This document shows, piece by piece, positions 44,536 to 52,588 of a stretch of DNA of 64,000 bases. The notes under the pieces were generated by a model. The model was not told the DNA's origin and ran no database searches. It worked only from the letters and a program-made list of their open reading frames with translations. Position numbers and translations under genes: made by a program. Each line of letters opens with the position of its first letter. Position 1 is the first letter of the stretch. The DNA is from Streptomyces rugosispiralis (GTDB lineage Bacteria; Actinomycetota; Actinomycetes; Streptomycetales; Streptomycetaceae), in contig NZ_JANIAA010000029.1 of assembly GCF_024505145.1 (NCBI RefSeq), positions 1-64,000 of the forward strand, written 5' to 3'.

Positions 44536-45501
44536 TCAACCGGCCACCTGCGGCAGCACCTTGGTGCGGTAGAAGTCGAAGAAACCGCGCTGGTCGGGGC
44601 CGATCTGATTGACGTAGACGGTGTCGAACCCGGCCTCCGCGTACGCGTTCAGCGCGGCCACGTGCGCCTCCGCGTCATCCCCGCAGACCACTTCCCCGGC
44701 CACCCGCTCGGGGGTGACGAGCCGGGCGGCCTGTTCGAACTGGCCCGGGGTGGTCAGTGTCGACAGCACCTCACCGGGCAGCCCCTCGGTCGGCCACAGC
44801 CGGTGGGCGGTGCGCAGGGCCTCGTCGGGGTCCGGGCCGTAAGCCACCTTCAGGCCGCCGCTGGCCGGTTTGCTGTTGCCCCCGGCGCCGCTGCCGCGCC
44901 GGAACCGCGCCACCAGCTCCGCGTCCGGGACCATGGTGATGAAGCCGTCGCCGACCCGGCCGGCCAGCGCGGCGGCGGCCGATCCGAAGGCCGCGATGTC
45001 GATGGGCACCGGCTCCTCGGGCACCGTGTACAGCCGCGCGTTCTCCACCGTGTAGTGCTTGCCATGATGGGTGACGCGGCGCCCCGCGAACAGTTGGCGC
45101 ATCACCATCACGGCCTCCTCCAGCATCTCCAGCCGGATCGGCGCGGGCGGCCAGCGGTCGCCCAGCACATGCTCGTTCAGCGCCTCGCCGCTGCCCACGC
45201 CCAGCCGGAAGCGGCCCTCCAGCAGCACCGCGCTGGTCGCCGCGGCCTGGGCCACGATGGCGGGGTGGATACGGATGGTGGGGCAGGTCACCGCGGTCTG
45301 CACGGGCAGGCTGGTGGCCTGCGCGAGGGCGCCGATCACCGACCAGACGAAGGAACTCTGGCCCTGGGCGTCGTTCCACGGGTGGTAGTGGTCCGAGATC
45401 CACAGATGGCTGAAACCGGCCTGCTCCGCCATCCGGGCCTGCTCGACAAGGTCCGCGGGCCCGTGTTCTTCGGCGGCCAGGAAGTAGCCGTACTCGGTCA
45501 T
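44536..45501 (-). CDS. LLM-class F420-dependent oxidoreductase (TIGR03557 type)
   Basis: This 321-residue luciferase-like TIM-barrel protein opens with EYGYFLAAEEHGPADLVEQARMAEQAGF and contains FVWSVIGALAQATSLPV and GRFRLGVGSGEALNEHVLG, typical of TIGR03557 glucose-6-phosphate-dehydrogenase-like F420 proteins. It probably uses coenzyme F420 rather than FMN. The substrate is unknown. ATG 45501 has GGAGGG upstream. It is divergent from the sigma factor gene, with a SigB-type promoter candidate 40 bp upstream. Confidence 0.87.
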   Translation of the reverse strand: MTEYGYFLAAEEHGPADLVEQARMAEQAGFSHLWISDHYHPWNDAQGQSSFVWSVIGALAQATSLPVQTAVTCPTIRIHPAIVAQAAATSAVLLEGRFRLGVGSGEALNEHVLGDRWPPAPIRLEMLEEAVMVMRQLFAGRRVTHHGKHYTVENARLYTVPEEPVPIDIAAFGSAAAALAGRVGDGFITMVPDAELVARFRRGSGAGGNSKPASGGLKVAYGPDPDEALRTAHRLWPTEGLPGEVLSTLTTPGQFEQAARLVTPERVAGEVVCGDDAEAHVAALNAYAEAGFDTVYVNQIGPDQRGFFDFYRTKVLPQVAG

Positions 45502-45540
45502 GGGGCCCTCCTCGAGCGCGGATACCGGCGGATGCGACGG

Positions 45541-45565
45541 GTAACCGGGGCCAGGGGAAGGAAAC
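45541..45565 (-). promoter_or_regulatory. SigB-type promoter candidate for the LLM/TPP genes
   Basis: On the minus strand GTTT (45562-45565), 15 bp, then GGTTAC (45541-45546), one base off GGGTAC. The expected leader is about 33 nt. It faces away from the sigma factor gene at 45728. Confidence 0.5.
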
Positions 45566-45727
45566 CTCGTTTGATCCGGCCCGGGACGGGCACGCGCCCT
45601 GTGCGCTTCGGACCGGAGGCACGCCACGGGAGCGGCCCGGCCGCCAGGGGCGTGACCACCGGATCGCCCTTTCGTCCGGTTTTGCCTCCGTGGTGAGACC
45701 GACGACAGCTCAAGGGAGGTACGGCGT

Positions 45728-46345
45728 ATGACGTCCGTACGAGCACATCCCCGAGCACACCCCAGGCATCCGCACGACGACGCCCCGGACACCTCCGTCG
45801 CGTTCCGCCGGATCGCCGCCCTGCCGGACGGGCCGTCGAAGGAGGCCCTGCGCCAGGACGTCGTCCGCGCCTGGATGCCCATGGCCGAGCGGCTCGCCGG
45901 CCAGTTCCGCAACCGCGGCGAGGCCACCGAGGATCTGCGGCAGGTCGCCATGGTCGGCCTGGTCAAGGCCGTCAGGCGCTATGACCCGAACCGCGGCTCG
46001 GCCTTCGAGAGCTACGCCGTCCCGACCGTGGTCGGGGAGGTCAAGCGGCACTTCCGCGACCACATGTGGAGCCTGCACGTCCCGCGCCGGGCCCAGGAGC
46101 CGCGCATCCAGGTCCGTGCGGCCGTCCAGGAGCTGACCCGCGCACCGGACGCGCCCACCCCGGACGTGCCATGTCTGCGCAGGCTCTCCGAGCGCGAGCG
46201 GAAGATCCTCTACCTGCGGTTCTTCTGTGACGAGACGCGGAGCCGGATCGCCGGCCGGCTCGGCATCTCCCAGATGCAGGTCTCCCGCCTGCTCAGCGAA
46301 ACCTGCGCCCGGCTGAGCAGGCAGGCGGGCTCCGGTGCCACCTGA
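45728..46345 (+). CDS. SigB/SigF-family sigma factor lacking region 3
   Basis: This 205-residue sigma-70 protein is of the stress-response SigB/F type. Region 2 is intact (about 45-115: EDLRQVAMVGLVKAVRRYDP and FESYAVPTVVGEVKRHFRD). Region 4 is intact (152-200: LSERERKILYLRFF, GISQMQVSRLLS). Between VPRRAQE (118-124) and region 4 only about 28 residues remain, where typical members have about 100, so most of region 3 is absent. Region 3 contacts the extended -10 and the transcript path, so the activity may differ or be reduced. RBS GGAGG lies 8 nt upstream. The last codons run into a 27-bp repeat. Confidence 0.88.
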   Translation: MTSVRAHPRAHPRHPHDDAPDTSVAFRRIAALPDGPSKEALRQDVVRAWMPMAERLAGQFRNRGEATEDLRQVAMVGLVKAVRRYDPNRGSAFESYAVPTVVGEVKRHFRDHMWSLHVPRRAQEPRIQVRAAVQELTRAPDAPTPDVPCLRRLSERERKILYLRFFCDETRSRIAGRLGISQMQVSRLLSETCARLSRQAGSGAT

Positions 46346-46431
46346 GCGCGGGCGGGCTCCGGTGCCCTCTGAGCGCGGGCGGGTTCCGGTGCCGTCCGGG
46401 CGCGGGCGGGTTCCGGTGCCGTCCGGGCGCG
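46324..46431. repeat. four 27-bp tandem units at the sigma factor 3' end
   Basis: Four head-to-tail 27-bp units sharing the core GGCGGGYTCCGGTGCC begin within the last codons of the sigma gene and run past its stop. Units 3 and 4 are identical; units 1 and 2 differ by two bases. The period is a multiple of three, so loss of the TGA would extend the protein with a repeat tail. Confidence 0.9.
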
Positions 46432-46444
46432 GGCCGTGGGTGGT

Positions 46445-47641
46445 TCACGCCCCGGGGGCCGCGGCGCGTTCGGCCGTGTGCGTCATGGCCAGGGCGACAT
46501 GGCGGGAGATCCGGTCCGCCACGCCCGCCTCCGCCATCTCGAAGGCACCGCGCCCGCCCGTACGGAAGAGCGTGAGCGCCCCCAGGACCGGGCCCGCGTC
46601 GGTGCGCAGGGGTATGCACAGCAGCGAGGTGACCTCCTCCCGCACCAGCACCGGAGCGCCCGTCGCGTCCAGGCCGAAGGCGTCGGCGTCGACCGGGCTC
46701 ACCCGAAGCGCGGAGGCCCCCTCGTACAGCGCGTCCACCACCAGGGGGCAGTCGGCCGGATCCTGCTTGGCCAGGGGCGACGCCATACGGTCGCCCACCG
46801 CGTCCCGCGGGCCGAGCGCCACCACCCGGCGCGGGTTGCCCGGACCCTCCTTCGAGGGCAGGTCGGCGATCACCCAGTCCGCGAACCGGCCGTGCAGCAC
46901 CTCCGCGACCGCGGCCAGTACCGCTTCCGGGCCGCCCCCGGCCGGTGCCACCCTCAGCAGCGCCGCCGCCGTGTCGTCCACCAGGTCCAGCAGCGCGGCA
47001 TGGCGGGACACCTCGCCCAGGTCCGGCCGGGACTCCTGGGCCCGCACCCCGGCCGCCGGCTCGTCCGCCGCCGGGCCGGCCACCCCGGGCTGGAACGCCG
47101 CCAGCACCGCCGGATGGGGTTCGCCCGGCGGCCGCAGCGCGGCCAGGGTCACCCGCACCTCACCGTGGACGGGCGGCTGCGACAGCCACACCGTCAGACT
47201 GCGGTCGCCCTCACCGCGCGCGACCGCGGCGACCTGCGAGCGCAGCGCCGCCTGCCCGTCGCGCCGCAGCGTGGCGGTGAGCGGGCGGCCGGTGGCGTAT
47301 CCGGCCCGGGTGTGGAACAACTGGGTGGCGGTGAAGTTCATGCGCCGCACCACGGCGTCGCGGTCCAGCAGCACCGTGGCGATCGGCAGCCGCTGGAACA
47401 GCGCCCGCAGCAGCTGCTGCTCCTGCGGGTCGCCCCGGCCACCGCCGGGGCCCCGGGACGAGCCGGCCGTCAGCTCCTCGTACCGCGGCCACAGCACATC
47501 CACCACATGCTGGAGTTCGAAGAGAGCGGCGTCCAAAAGGGAAGGCCGCTCCTGCGAGGGCAGCGCCCGCGCGGTCCGCAATTCGTCAACCCGTCTGCGG
47601 AAGTCCGAGAGCTCCGCCCCAAACTCCTGTGCGTCTGGCAT
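46445..47641 (-). CDS. PAS-GAF sensor protein
   Basis: This protein of about 398 residues has a PAS-like domain (about 80-170, RLPIATVLLDRDAVVRRMNFTA), a linker rich in Pro/Ala, and a GAF domain (about 235-385, LLCIPLRTDAGPVLGALTLF). It has no kinase, phosphatase or DNA-binding domain, so output is presumably through a partner. I use ATG 47641; a GTG at 47695 would add 18 residues, and neither has a strong RBS. It diverges from a GAF-ANTAR gene and follows the sigma factor convergently, so the three may belong to one stress circuit. Confidence 0.78.
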   Translation of the reverse strand: MPDAQEFGAELSDFRRRVDELRTARALPSQERPSLLDAALFELQHVVDVLWPRYEELTAGSSRGPGGGRGDPQEQQLLRALFQRLPIATVLLDRDAVVRRMNFTATQLFHTRAGYATGRPLTATLRRDGQAALRSQVAAVARGEGDRSLTVWLSQPPVHGEVRVTLAALRPPGEPHPAVLAAFQPGVAGPAADEPAAGVRAQESRPDLGEVSRHAALLDLVDDTAAALLRVAPAGGGPEAVLAAVAEVLHGRFADWVIADLPSKEGPGNPRRVVALGPRDAVGDRMASPLAKQDPADCPLVVDALYEGASALRVSPVDADAFGLDATGAPVLVREEVTSLLCIPLRTDAGPVLGALTLFRTGGRGAFEMAEAGVADRISRHVALAMTHTAERAAAPGA

Positions 47642-47781
47642 GGCCACACCGTAGCCTGCCCGGACTCGTGGGGCCGCATGGGTGATGTTTTCCACTCAAG
47701 GACGTGGACACCCGAAAAAATGGGCCCCGGAAGGGCGGGGCCGGACAGCACATCGGACCGGAGCGAAGGAGAGGACCGGTG

Positions 47782-48570
47782 ATGCCCGACCGTACGCACA
47801 TTCGCGCGGCCTTCCCGACCGACGCGCCCTCCCTCGGGCGCGGTCTGGCCGAACTGGCGGAACAGGCCGCCGCGGGCACGCCCGAGAGCTGCGGGGCCAC
47901 CGCCACCGCCGTGCTCGCCGAGGAGCCCCGCGGCGCCGTGGACGCCGACCGGACCACGGCGGCCACCCACCCCGATCTGTCCGCGCTGGTGTCGGTCCAG
48001 ATGCGGGCGGGGGAGGGCCCGATCCTCGCGGCGCTGGACACCGGCCGCCCGGCGGGCGCCGACGATCTGCTCCACGACGACCGCTGGCCGCGTTACCGGG
48101 CGCGGGCGCTGGACGCGGGCGTACGGTCCTCCGCCACCCTCCCCTTCGCCTGCGACGGGCTCACCGTGACCATCTCGGTCTACGGGCTGCGCCCGGGGCC
48201 GCTGAGGAAGGCCGCCCAGGGCGCCACCGGGCTGCTCGGCGACCTGGCCACCGAGAGCCTGGCCCGGGACCGGCTCTACCGCGCCGCCCTGGTCCAGGTC
48301 GACCAGCTGGACACGGCGCTGCGCAGCCGGCCGGTGGTGGACCAGGCCTGCGGAATCGTCATGTACGTCCTGGGCTGCGACCCGGACCAGGCGTTCGACC
48401 TGCTGCGCCGGCTCTCCCAGCGGACCAACCGCAAGCTGGCGGAGCTGGCCGAGACCGTGGTGCGCACCCGAGGCCGCGGCCTGGAGCGGAACCTCATCGC
48501 GTTCGGCCGGTCAGCAGCTCCCGGACCCGATCGGCCAGAGTCCGGCCGGGACCGGGACCTTCCGGGCTGA
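47782..48570 (+). CDS. GAF-ANTAR RNA-binding antiterminator regulator
   Basis: This 262-residue regulator has an N-terminal GAF domain (about 25-160) and a C-terminal ANTAR domain (about 175-235: DQLDTALRSRPVVDQACGIVMYVLGC...AFDLLRRLSQRTNRKLAELAETVV). ANTAR domains bind paired hairpins in mRNA and prevent termination. AAGGAG precedes a GTG-ATG doublet at 47779/47782. The last 77 bp overlap the convergent hemerythrin gene; the C-terminal tail is a Pro/Gly/Arg-rich extension. Confidence 0.87.
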   Translation: MPDRTHIRAAFPTDAPSLGRGLAELAEQAAAGTPESCGATATAVLAEEPRGAVDADRTTAATHPDLSALVSVQMRAGEGPILAALDTGRPAGADDLLHDDRWPRYRARALDAGVRSSATLPFACDGLTVTISVYGLRPGPLRKAAQGATGLLGDLATESLARDRLYRAALVQVDQLDTALRSRPVVDQACGIVMYVLGCDPDQAFDLLRRLSQRTNRKLAELAETVVRTRGRGLERNLIAFGRSAAPGPDRPESGRDRDLPG

Positions 48571-49036
48571 CCGGGGGCACCCCTTGCACCGCGGCCGCCG
48601 CCTCGCCGACCCGCAGACCCAGCGCCATCCGCTCCTCGGGGGTGAGCCGCTCACGCAGCTCGGGGAAGACCAGGTCCTCCTCGCCGCGGATATGCATGGA
48701 CACCACGTCCATCAGCTCCCGGACCAGCGGGTCGAACCGCCGGTCCCGGGGGTCCACGGCGTCCAGGTCGGACAGGATCCGCTCGGCCTCGGTCAGCTCC
48801 TCGATCTCCTCGTCGGCGATCCGGTCGCCGTTCGGCAGCGCCTTGCGGACCGTGGGGTACAGATGAGCCTCCTCGGTCACGGAGTGCCGTACCACCGCCA
48901 CCGTCATCCGGTCGACCAGCTGCCGTCGCCGCTCGGGGTCGGTGGCGGCGCGATACCCCTCGAAGAGGTCGCGCACCGCGCGGTGGTCCGCGGTGAGCAG
49001 GGCCACCACATCGTGTTGTTCCGGCGTCGCTGTCAT
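48494..49036 (-). CDS. hemerythrin HHE-domain protein
   Basis: This 180-residue protein has an HHE cation-binding four-helix bundle. Di-iron ligands are visible as the histidine in LLTADHRAVRDLF, HSVTEEAHLYP and HIRGEEDLVFPEL. Hemerythrin-like proteins bind oxygen, nitric oxide or peroxide. ATG 49036 is used; the frame continues upstream without similarity. The 3' end overlaps the convergent ANTAR gene by 77 bp, so the two C-termini are encoded by both strands. Confidence 0.88.
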   Translation of the reverse strand: MTATPEQHDVVALLTADHRAVRDLFEGYRAATDPERRRQLVDRMTVAVVRHSVTEEAHLYPTVRKALPNGDRIADEEIEELTEAERILSDLDAVDPRDRRFDPLVRELMDVVSMHIRGEEDLVFPELRERLTPEERMALGLRVGEAAAAVQGVPPVSPEGPGPGRTLADRVRELLTGRTR

Positions 49037-49163
49037 GGCGCCCGGGTCCCCCGGGCCCCTTCCGCGAAACGGCGCCGGGGATCTGCGAAGGTGGACATAC
49101 GTGGGCGGTGAGCGGACACACGTGAGCGGTGACCCGCCGGACACGGGCGGAGGTGTGGACGGA

Positions 49164-50387
49164 ATGCAGCGGCAGTGGACCGCCCCGGCACCGGCGGACC
49201 GGGACGACGGCGGACTGCCGGTCCTCCCGGAGCTGCTCGACAGCTTCGTCGCGGCGGCCGGCCGCACCGCGCCGGAGCCGGTCGGCGGCTCGGCCGGGCT
49301 GCGCTCGGCGGCCTGCGGCTACTGGTCGCGGCGCGGGCTGTGGACCGACCCCGAGCACGTCGTGGTCGCCCCCGGCGCCGAGCCGCTGCTGCTGGCCCTG
49401 CTCGCCTCGGCCCCCGGCGGCGATGTGCTGCTGCCCCGCCCCTGCGCCGCCTGGTACGCGCCGCTGGTGCGGCTGGTGGACCGGCGCGCCCACCACGCGC
49501 CAGTCCCGGCCGAATGCGGTGGGCTGCCCGACCCGTTCGCGCTGCTGGAGACCGTGCGCAGGATCCGCGCCGAGGGCGGGGTGCCCCGGGTCCTGCTGCT
49601 GTCGGTGGCCGACGACCCGACCGGCACCGTGGCCCCGCCCGAGCTGCTGCACGAGGTGTGCGAGGTGGCCGTGGCCGAGGGGCTGCTGATCGTCAGCGAC
49701 GAGACCTGGCGGGACACCGTCCACCATCCGCCAGGGACGGTGCTGCTCAGCCCGGCCGAGATGTCCCCCGAGAACGCGATCGTGCTCTCCGATCTGGCGG
49801 GCGCCTTCGCTCCGGCGGGCTGGCCCGCCGCGATCGCCCGGTTCCCGGCCACCGAGCGCGGGGCGGAGCTGCGCGGCCGGGTGCTGTCGCTGCTCACCGC
49901 CGTACGCTCCGGGCTGCCCGCGCCCGTCGCGGCGGCCGCCGCGTACGCCCTCGACGAGCCCGAGCCGGTCCGGGACCGGATGGCGGCCGCCGCCCGGGCG
50001 CATGGGGCCGTGGCCGCGGCCGCCTACCGCGCGCTGACCGCCGTCGGGGCGCTGGCCCGCCCGCCGCAGACCGGCCGGCACCTCTACGCCGATCTCGACG
50101 AGCTGCGCGGCGTGCTCGCGGCCCGTGGCATCACCGACTCGGTGGAGCTGGAGCGCGAGCTGGTGCGGCGGATCGGCCGGAGCGTGGCCGGGGGCCATCG
50201 CTTCGGCGACCCTCCGCACACCCTGCGGCTCCGGCTGGCGACCCTGCCGCTGCTCGGCGCGGCGGAGGAGTCGCGGCTCCGGGCGCTCCGGACGCCGGAC
50301 CCGCTGGAACTGCCCCATGTGGCCACGGCGTTGGGCGCCTTCGAGGCGGCCTTCCGCGACCTGATCGAAAGCAGTCCGGTGACCTGA
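49164..50387 (+). CDS. aminotransferase class I/II homologue lacking the PLP lysine
   Basis: This 407-residue protein has the fold-type I aminotransferase layout. The anchor aspartate is kept (IVSDE, D179). The substrate asparagine in NPTG is replaced (DPTG, D151). The segment that should read SK..a..GWR reads LAGAFAPAGWP (211-221), so the Schiff-base lysine is G213 and the usual arginine is P221. Normal transamination is therefore not expected; it may be a binding or regulatory protein. ATG 49164 has GGAGG 10 nt upstream; GTG 49155 is possible. The MBL-fold gene follows after 91 bp. Confidence 0.83.
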   Translation: MQRQWTAPAPADRDDGGLPVLPELLDSFVAAAGRTAPEPVGGSAGLRSAACGYWSRRGLWTDPEHVVVAPGAEPLLLALLASAPGGDVLLPRPCAAWYAPLVRLVDRRAHHAPVPAECGGLPDPFALLETVRRIRAEGGVPRVLLLSVADDPTGTVAPPELLHEVCEVAVAEGLLIVSDETWRDTVHHPPGTVLLSPAEMSPENAIVLSDLAGAFAPAGWPAAIARFPATERGAELRGRVLSLLTAVRSGLPAPVAAAAAYALDEPEPVRDRMAAAARAHGAVAAAAYRALTAVGALARPPQTGRHLYADLDELRGVLAARGITDSVELERELVRRIGRSVAGGHRFGDPPHTLRLRLATLPLLGAAEESRLRALRTPDPLELPHVATALGAFEAAFRDLIESSPVT

Positions 50388-50478
50388 GCGGCCCCGGACC
50401 CCAGCCCCGGACCTCGATGGCGCGCCGACACCGAAGGGCCGGCCCGGACACGGCCCAGACACGGAAGGGAGCCAGGCC

Positions 50479-51750
50479 ATGACGGACCACGCCGAGCAGG
50501 CGGAACCGGCGGAACCGGCGGAACCGGCGGAGCCCGCGGAACCGGCCGGGCGGCGCCGCCGCGCCCGGCCCGGCGCCGCCGCCCGGCCCCGGCTGGCCCC
50601 GGCCGCCCCTGAGCCGGGCGCCGGCGAGCAAGCCGCCCCCGAGCTGACCGGCCCCCGTCCGGGCGGCCCCGACCCGACCGGTGCCCAGCCGTGCGTCCCC
50701 GCGTCGACCGGCCCCCGTCCGGGCGCCCCCGGCCTGACCGCCCCCGACCCGACCGCCGAACCCACCGTCACCGAGCCGGGCGCCCCGCGTCCGCCCGGCG
50801 AGATCCGCAGTTGGCCGCCGTCGTTCGCCGACCGGCTCACCTCCCCGCTGCCGGGGGTGCGGGCGCTGGCCCGGCTGGCCCGGGAGGGACGGCTCAGACC
50901 GCCCGTGGAATCGCTCCGCGACATCCCCGAGCTGCCCTTCGAACCGGGGCCGCTGCCGCTCACCGGCCCCGGCCGGACCGCGCTCACCTGGGCCGGGCAC
51001 GCCAGTTGGGTGGTGCGGATCGGCGGGCTCACCGTGCTCACCGACCCGGTCTGGGCCCGCAAGATCCTCGGCACCCCGGCCCGGGTCACTCCGGTGGGGG
51101 TCCGCTGGGAGGACCTGCCGCCCGTGGACGCGGTCGTCATCAGCCACAACCACTACGACCACCTGGACGCGCCCACGGTCAAACGGCTGCCCAAGGAGAC
51201 TCCGGTCTTCGTGCCCGCCGGGCTCGCCCGCTGGTTCCGGGTGCGCGGATTCACCCGGGTGACCGAGCTGGACTGGTGGGAGGCGGCCGAACTGCCCGGC
51301 GAGGACGGCCCGGTCCGCTTCGACTTCGTCCCGTCCCACCACTGGAGCAAGCGCACCCTCACCGACACCTGCCGCTCGCTGTGGGGCGGATGGGTCATCA
51401 CCGCGCCCGGCGGACAGCGGGTGTACTTCGCCGGGGACACCGGCTACGGCCACTGGTTCCAGCAGATCGGCCGCCGCTACCCGGGCATCGATATCGCGCT
51501 GCTGCCCATCGGCGCGTACGAGCCGCGCTGGATGCTGACCGGGGTGCACACCGATCCGGAGGAGGCCGTACGGGCGCATCTGGACCTGGGGGCGCGGGTG
51601 CTGGCGCCCATGCACTGGTCCACCTTCCTGCTCGCGGCCGAACCGCCCCTGGAGCCGCTGCGCCGGATCCGCGCGGCCTGGGAGGCCACCGGGCGTCCGC
51701 GCGAGGAGCTGTGGGATCTGCCGGTCGGGGCATCCCGCGTGCTCGAATAG
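50479..51750 (+). CDS. MBL-fold metallohydrolase, NAPE-PLD-like
   Basis: This 423-residue zinc hydrolase has a low-complexity Pro/Ala/Glu N-terminus (1-105, opening with AEPAEPAEPAEPAEPA) and a metallo-beta-lactamase domain related to UlaG/NAPE-hydrolysing phospholipase D. Metal motifs: HNHYDH with H223, H225, D227 and H228, then PSHHWSKR, FAGDTGYG and APMHWSTF. RBS GGAAGGGAG is upstream. The natural substrate is unknown; phospholipid or acyl-ethanolamine hydrolysis is possible by family. It probably shares a transcript with the lysine-less aminotransferase homologue. Confidence 0.88.
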   Translation: MTDHAEQAEPAEPAEPAEPAEPAGRRRRARPGAAARPRLAPAAPEPGAGEQAAPELTGPRPGGPDPTGAQPCVPASTGPRPGAPGLTAPDPTAEPTVTEPGAPRPPGEIRSWPPSFADRLTSPLPGVRALARLAREGRLRPPVESLRDIPELPFEPGPLPLTGPGRTALTWAGHASWVVRIGGLTVLTDPVWARKILGTPARVTPVGVRWEDLPPVDAVVISHNHYDHLDAPTVKRLPKETPVFVPAGLARWFRVRGFTRVTELDWWEAAELPGEDGPVRFDFVPSHHWSKRTLTDTCRSLWGGWVITAPGGQRVYFAGDTGYGHWFQQIGRRYPGIDIALLPIGAYEPRWMLTGVHTDPEEAVRAHLDLGARVLAPMHWSTFLLAAEPPLEPLRRIRAAWEATGRPREELWDLPVGASRVLE

Positions 51751-51789
51751 GCCGCGTCGCGGTCGTGGGGGAGCGCGCGGGGTCCGATC

Positions 51790-52495
51790 GGCTCCGCCCG
51801 CCGCGAGCCGGACGGCCCGCCTCCGCCGCGAGCCGGACCCGCGCCTCCGCCGCGAGCGCGGCCCCCCGCCACCGCCGCCGTCCTGACCGCCCGCCTCCGC
51901 CGCGAGCGCGGCCCCCGGCCTCCGCCGCGAGCCGGACCCTCGCCACCGCCGCCGTCCTGACCGCCCGCCTCCGCCGCGAGCGCGGCCCCCGGCCTCCGCC
52001 GCGAGCCGGACCCTCGGCCTCCGCCGCGAGCCGGACCCTCGCCACCGCCGCCGTCCTGACCGCCCGCCACCGCTGCGAGCCGGACCCTCGGCCTCCGCCG
52101 CGAGCGCGGCCCCCGCGCCTCCGCCGCGAGCGCGGCCCCCGCGCCTCCGCCGCGAGCCCGGACCCCGGCCTCCGCCGCGAGCCCGGACCCCCGGCGCCGC
52201 GAGCCCGGCCCCCCGCCACCGCCGCCGTCCTGACCGCCCGCCTCCGCCGCGAGCCCGGCCCCCGGCCTCCGCCGCGAGCCGGACCCCGGCGCCGCGAGCC
52301 GGACCCTCGGCCTCCGCCGCGAGCCGGACGGCCCGCCTCCGCCGCGAGCGCGGCCCCCGGCCTCCGCCGCGAGCGCGGCCCCCGGCCTCCGCCGCGAGCG
52401 CGGCCCCCGGCCTCCGCCGCGAGCGCGGCCCCCGGCCTCCGCCGCGAGCGCGGCCCCCGGCCACCGCCGCGAGCGCGGCCCCCGGCCTGCGGCCG
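51790..52495. repeat. 700-bp GC-rich minisatellite with higher-order structure
   Basis: About two dozen units of roughly 25 bp share the core CCTCCGCCGCGAGC. Three tail types follow the core (GCGGCCCCC, CGGACCCTC, CCGGACCCC). A distinct block, CACCGCCGCCGTCCTGACC, is inserted four times (near 51.87, 51.94, 52.04 and 52.22 kb), marking a larger duplicated unit. The 3' half is the most homogeneous. Open frames cross it in all readings because the repeats lack stops; none is a believable gene. The remaining bases to 52588 hold the start region of the next gene. Confidence 0.92.
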
Positions 52496-52588
52496 GGCCA
52501 TAAGGCGGCCAAGTGGGGTAATTCAGGGCATAAGTGACGAGTGGAACATAAGTGGCGAGTGGTGCAGAGCGCACCTAACTTCCTTTTC

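Noticed and set aside
47679..47701. SigB-type promoter between PAS-GAF and GAF-ANTAR
   Set aside because: GTTT is present, but the -10 candidate GGACAC matches GGGTAC in only four of six positions.
51800..52500. Long open frames through the minisatellite
   Set aside because: They exist only because the GC-rich repeat contains no stops. The unit is 25 bp, so reading frame shifts each copy, and no real protein pattern appears.
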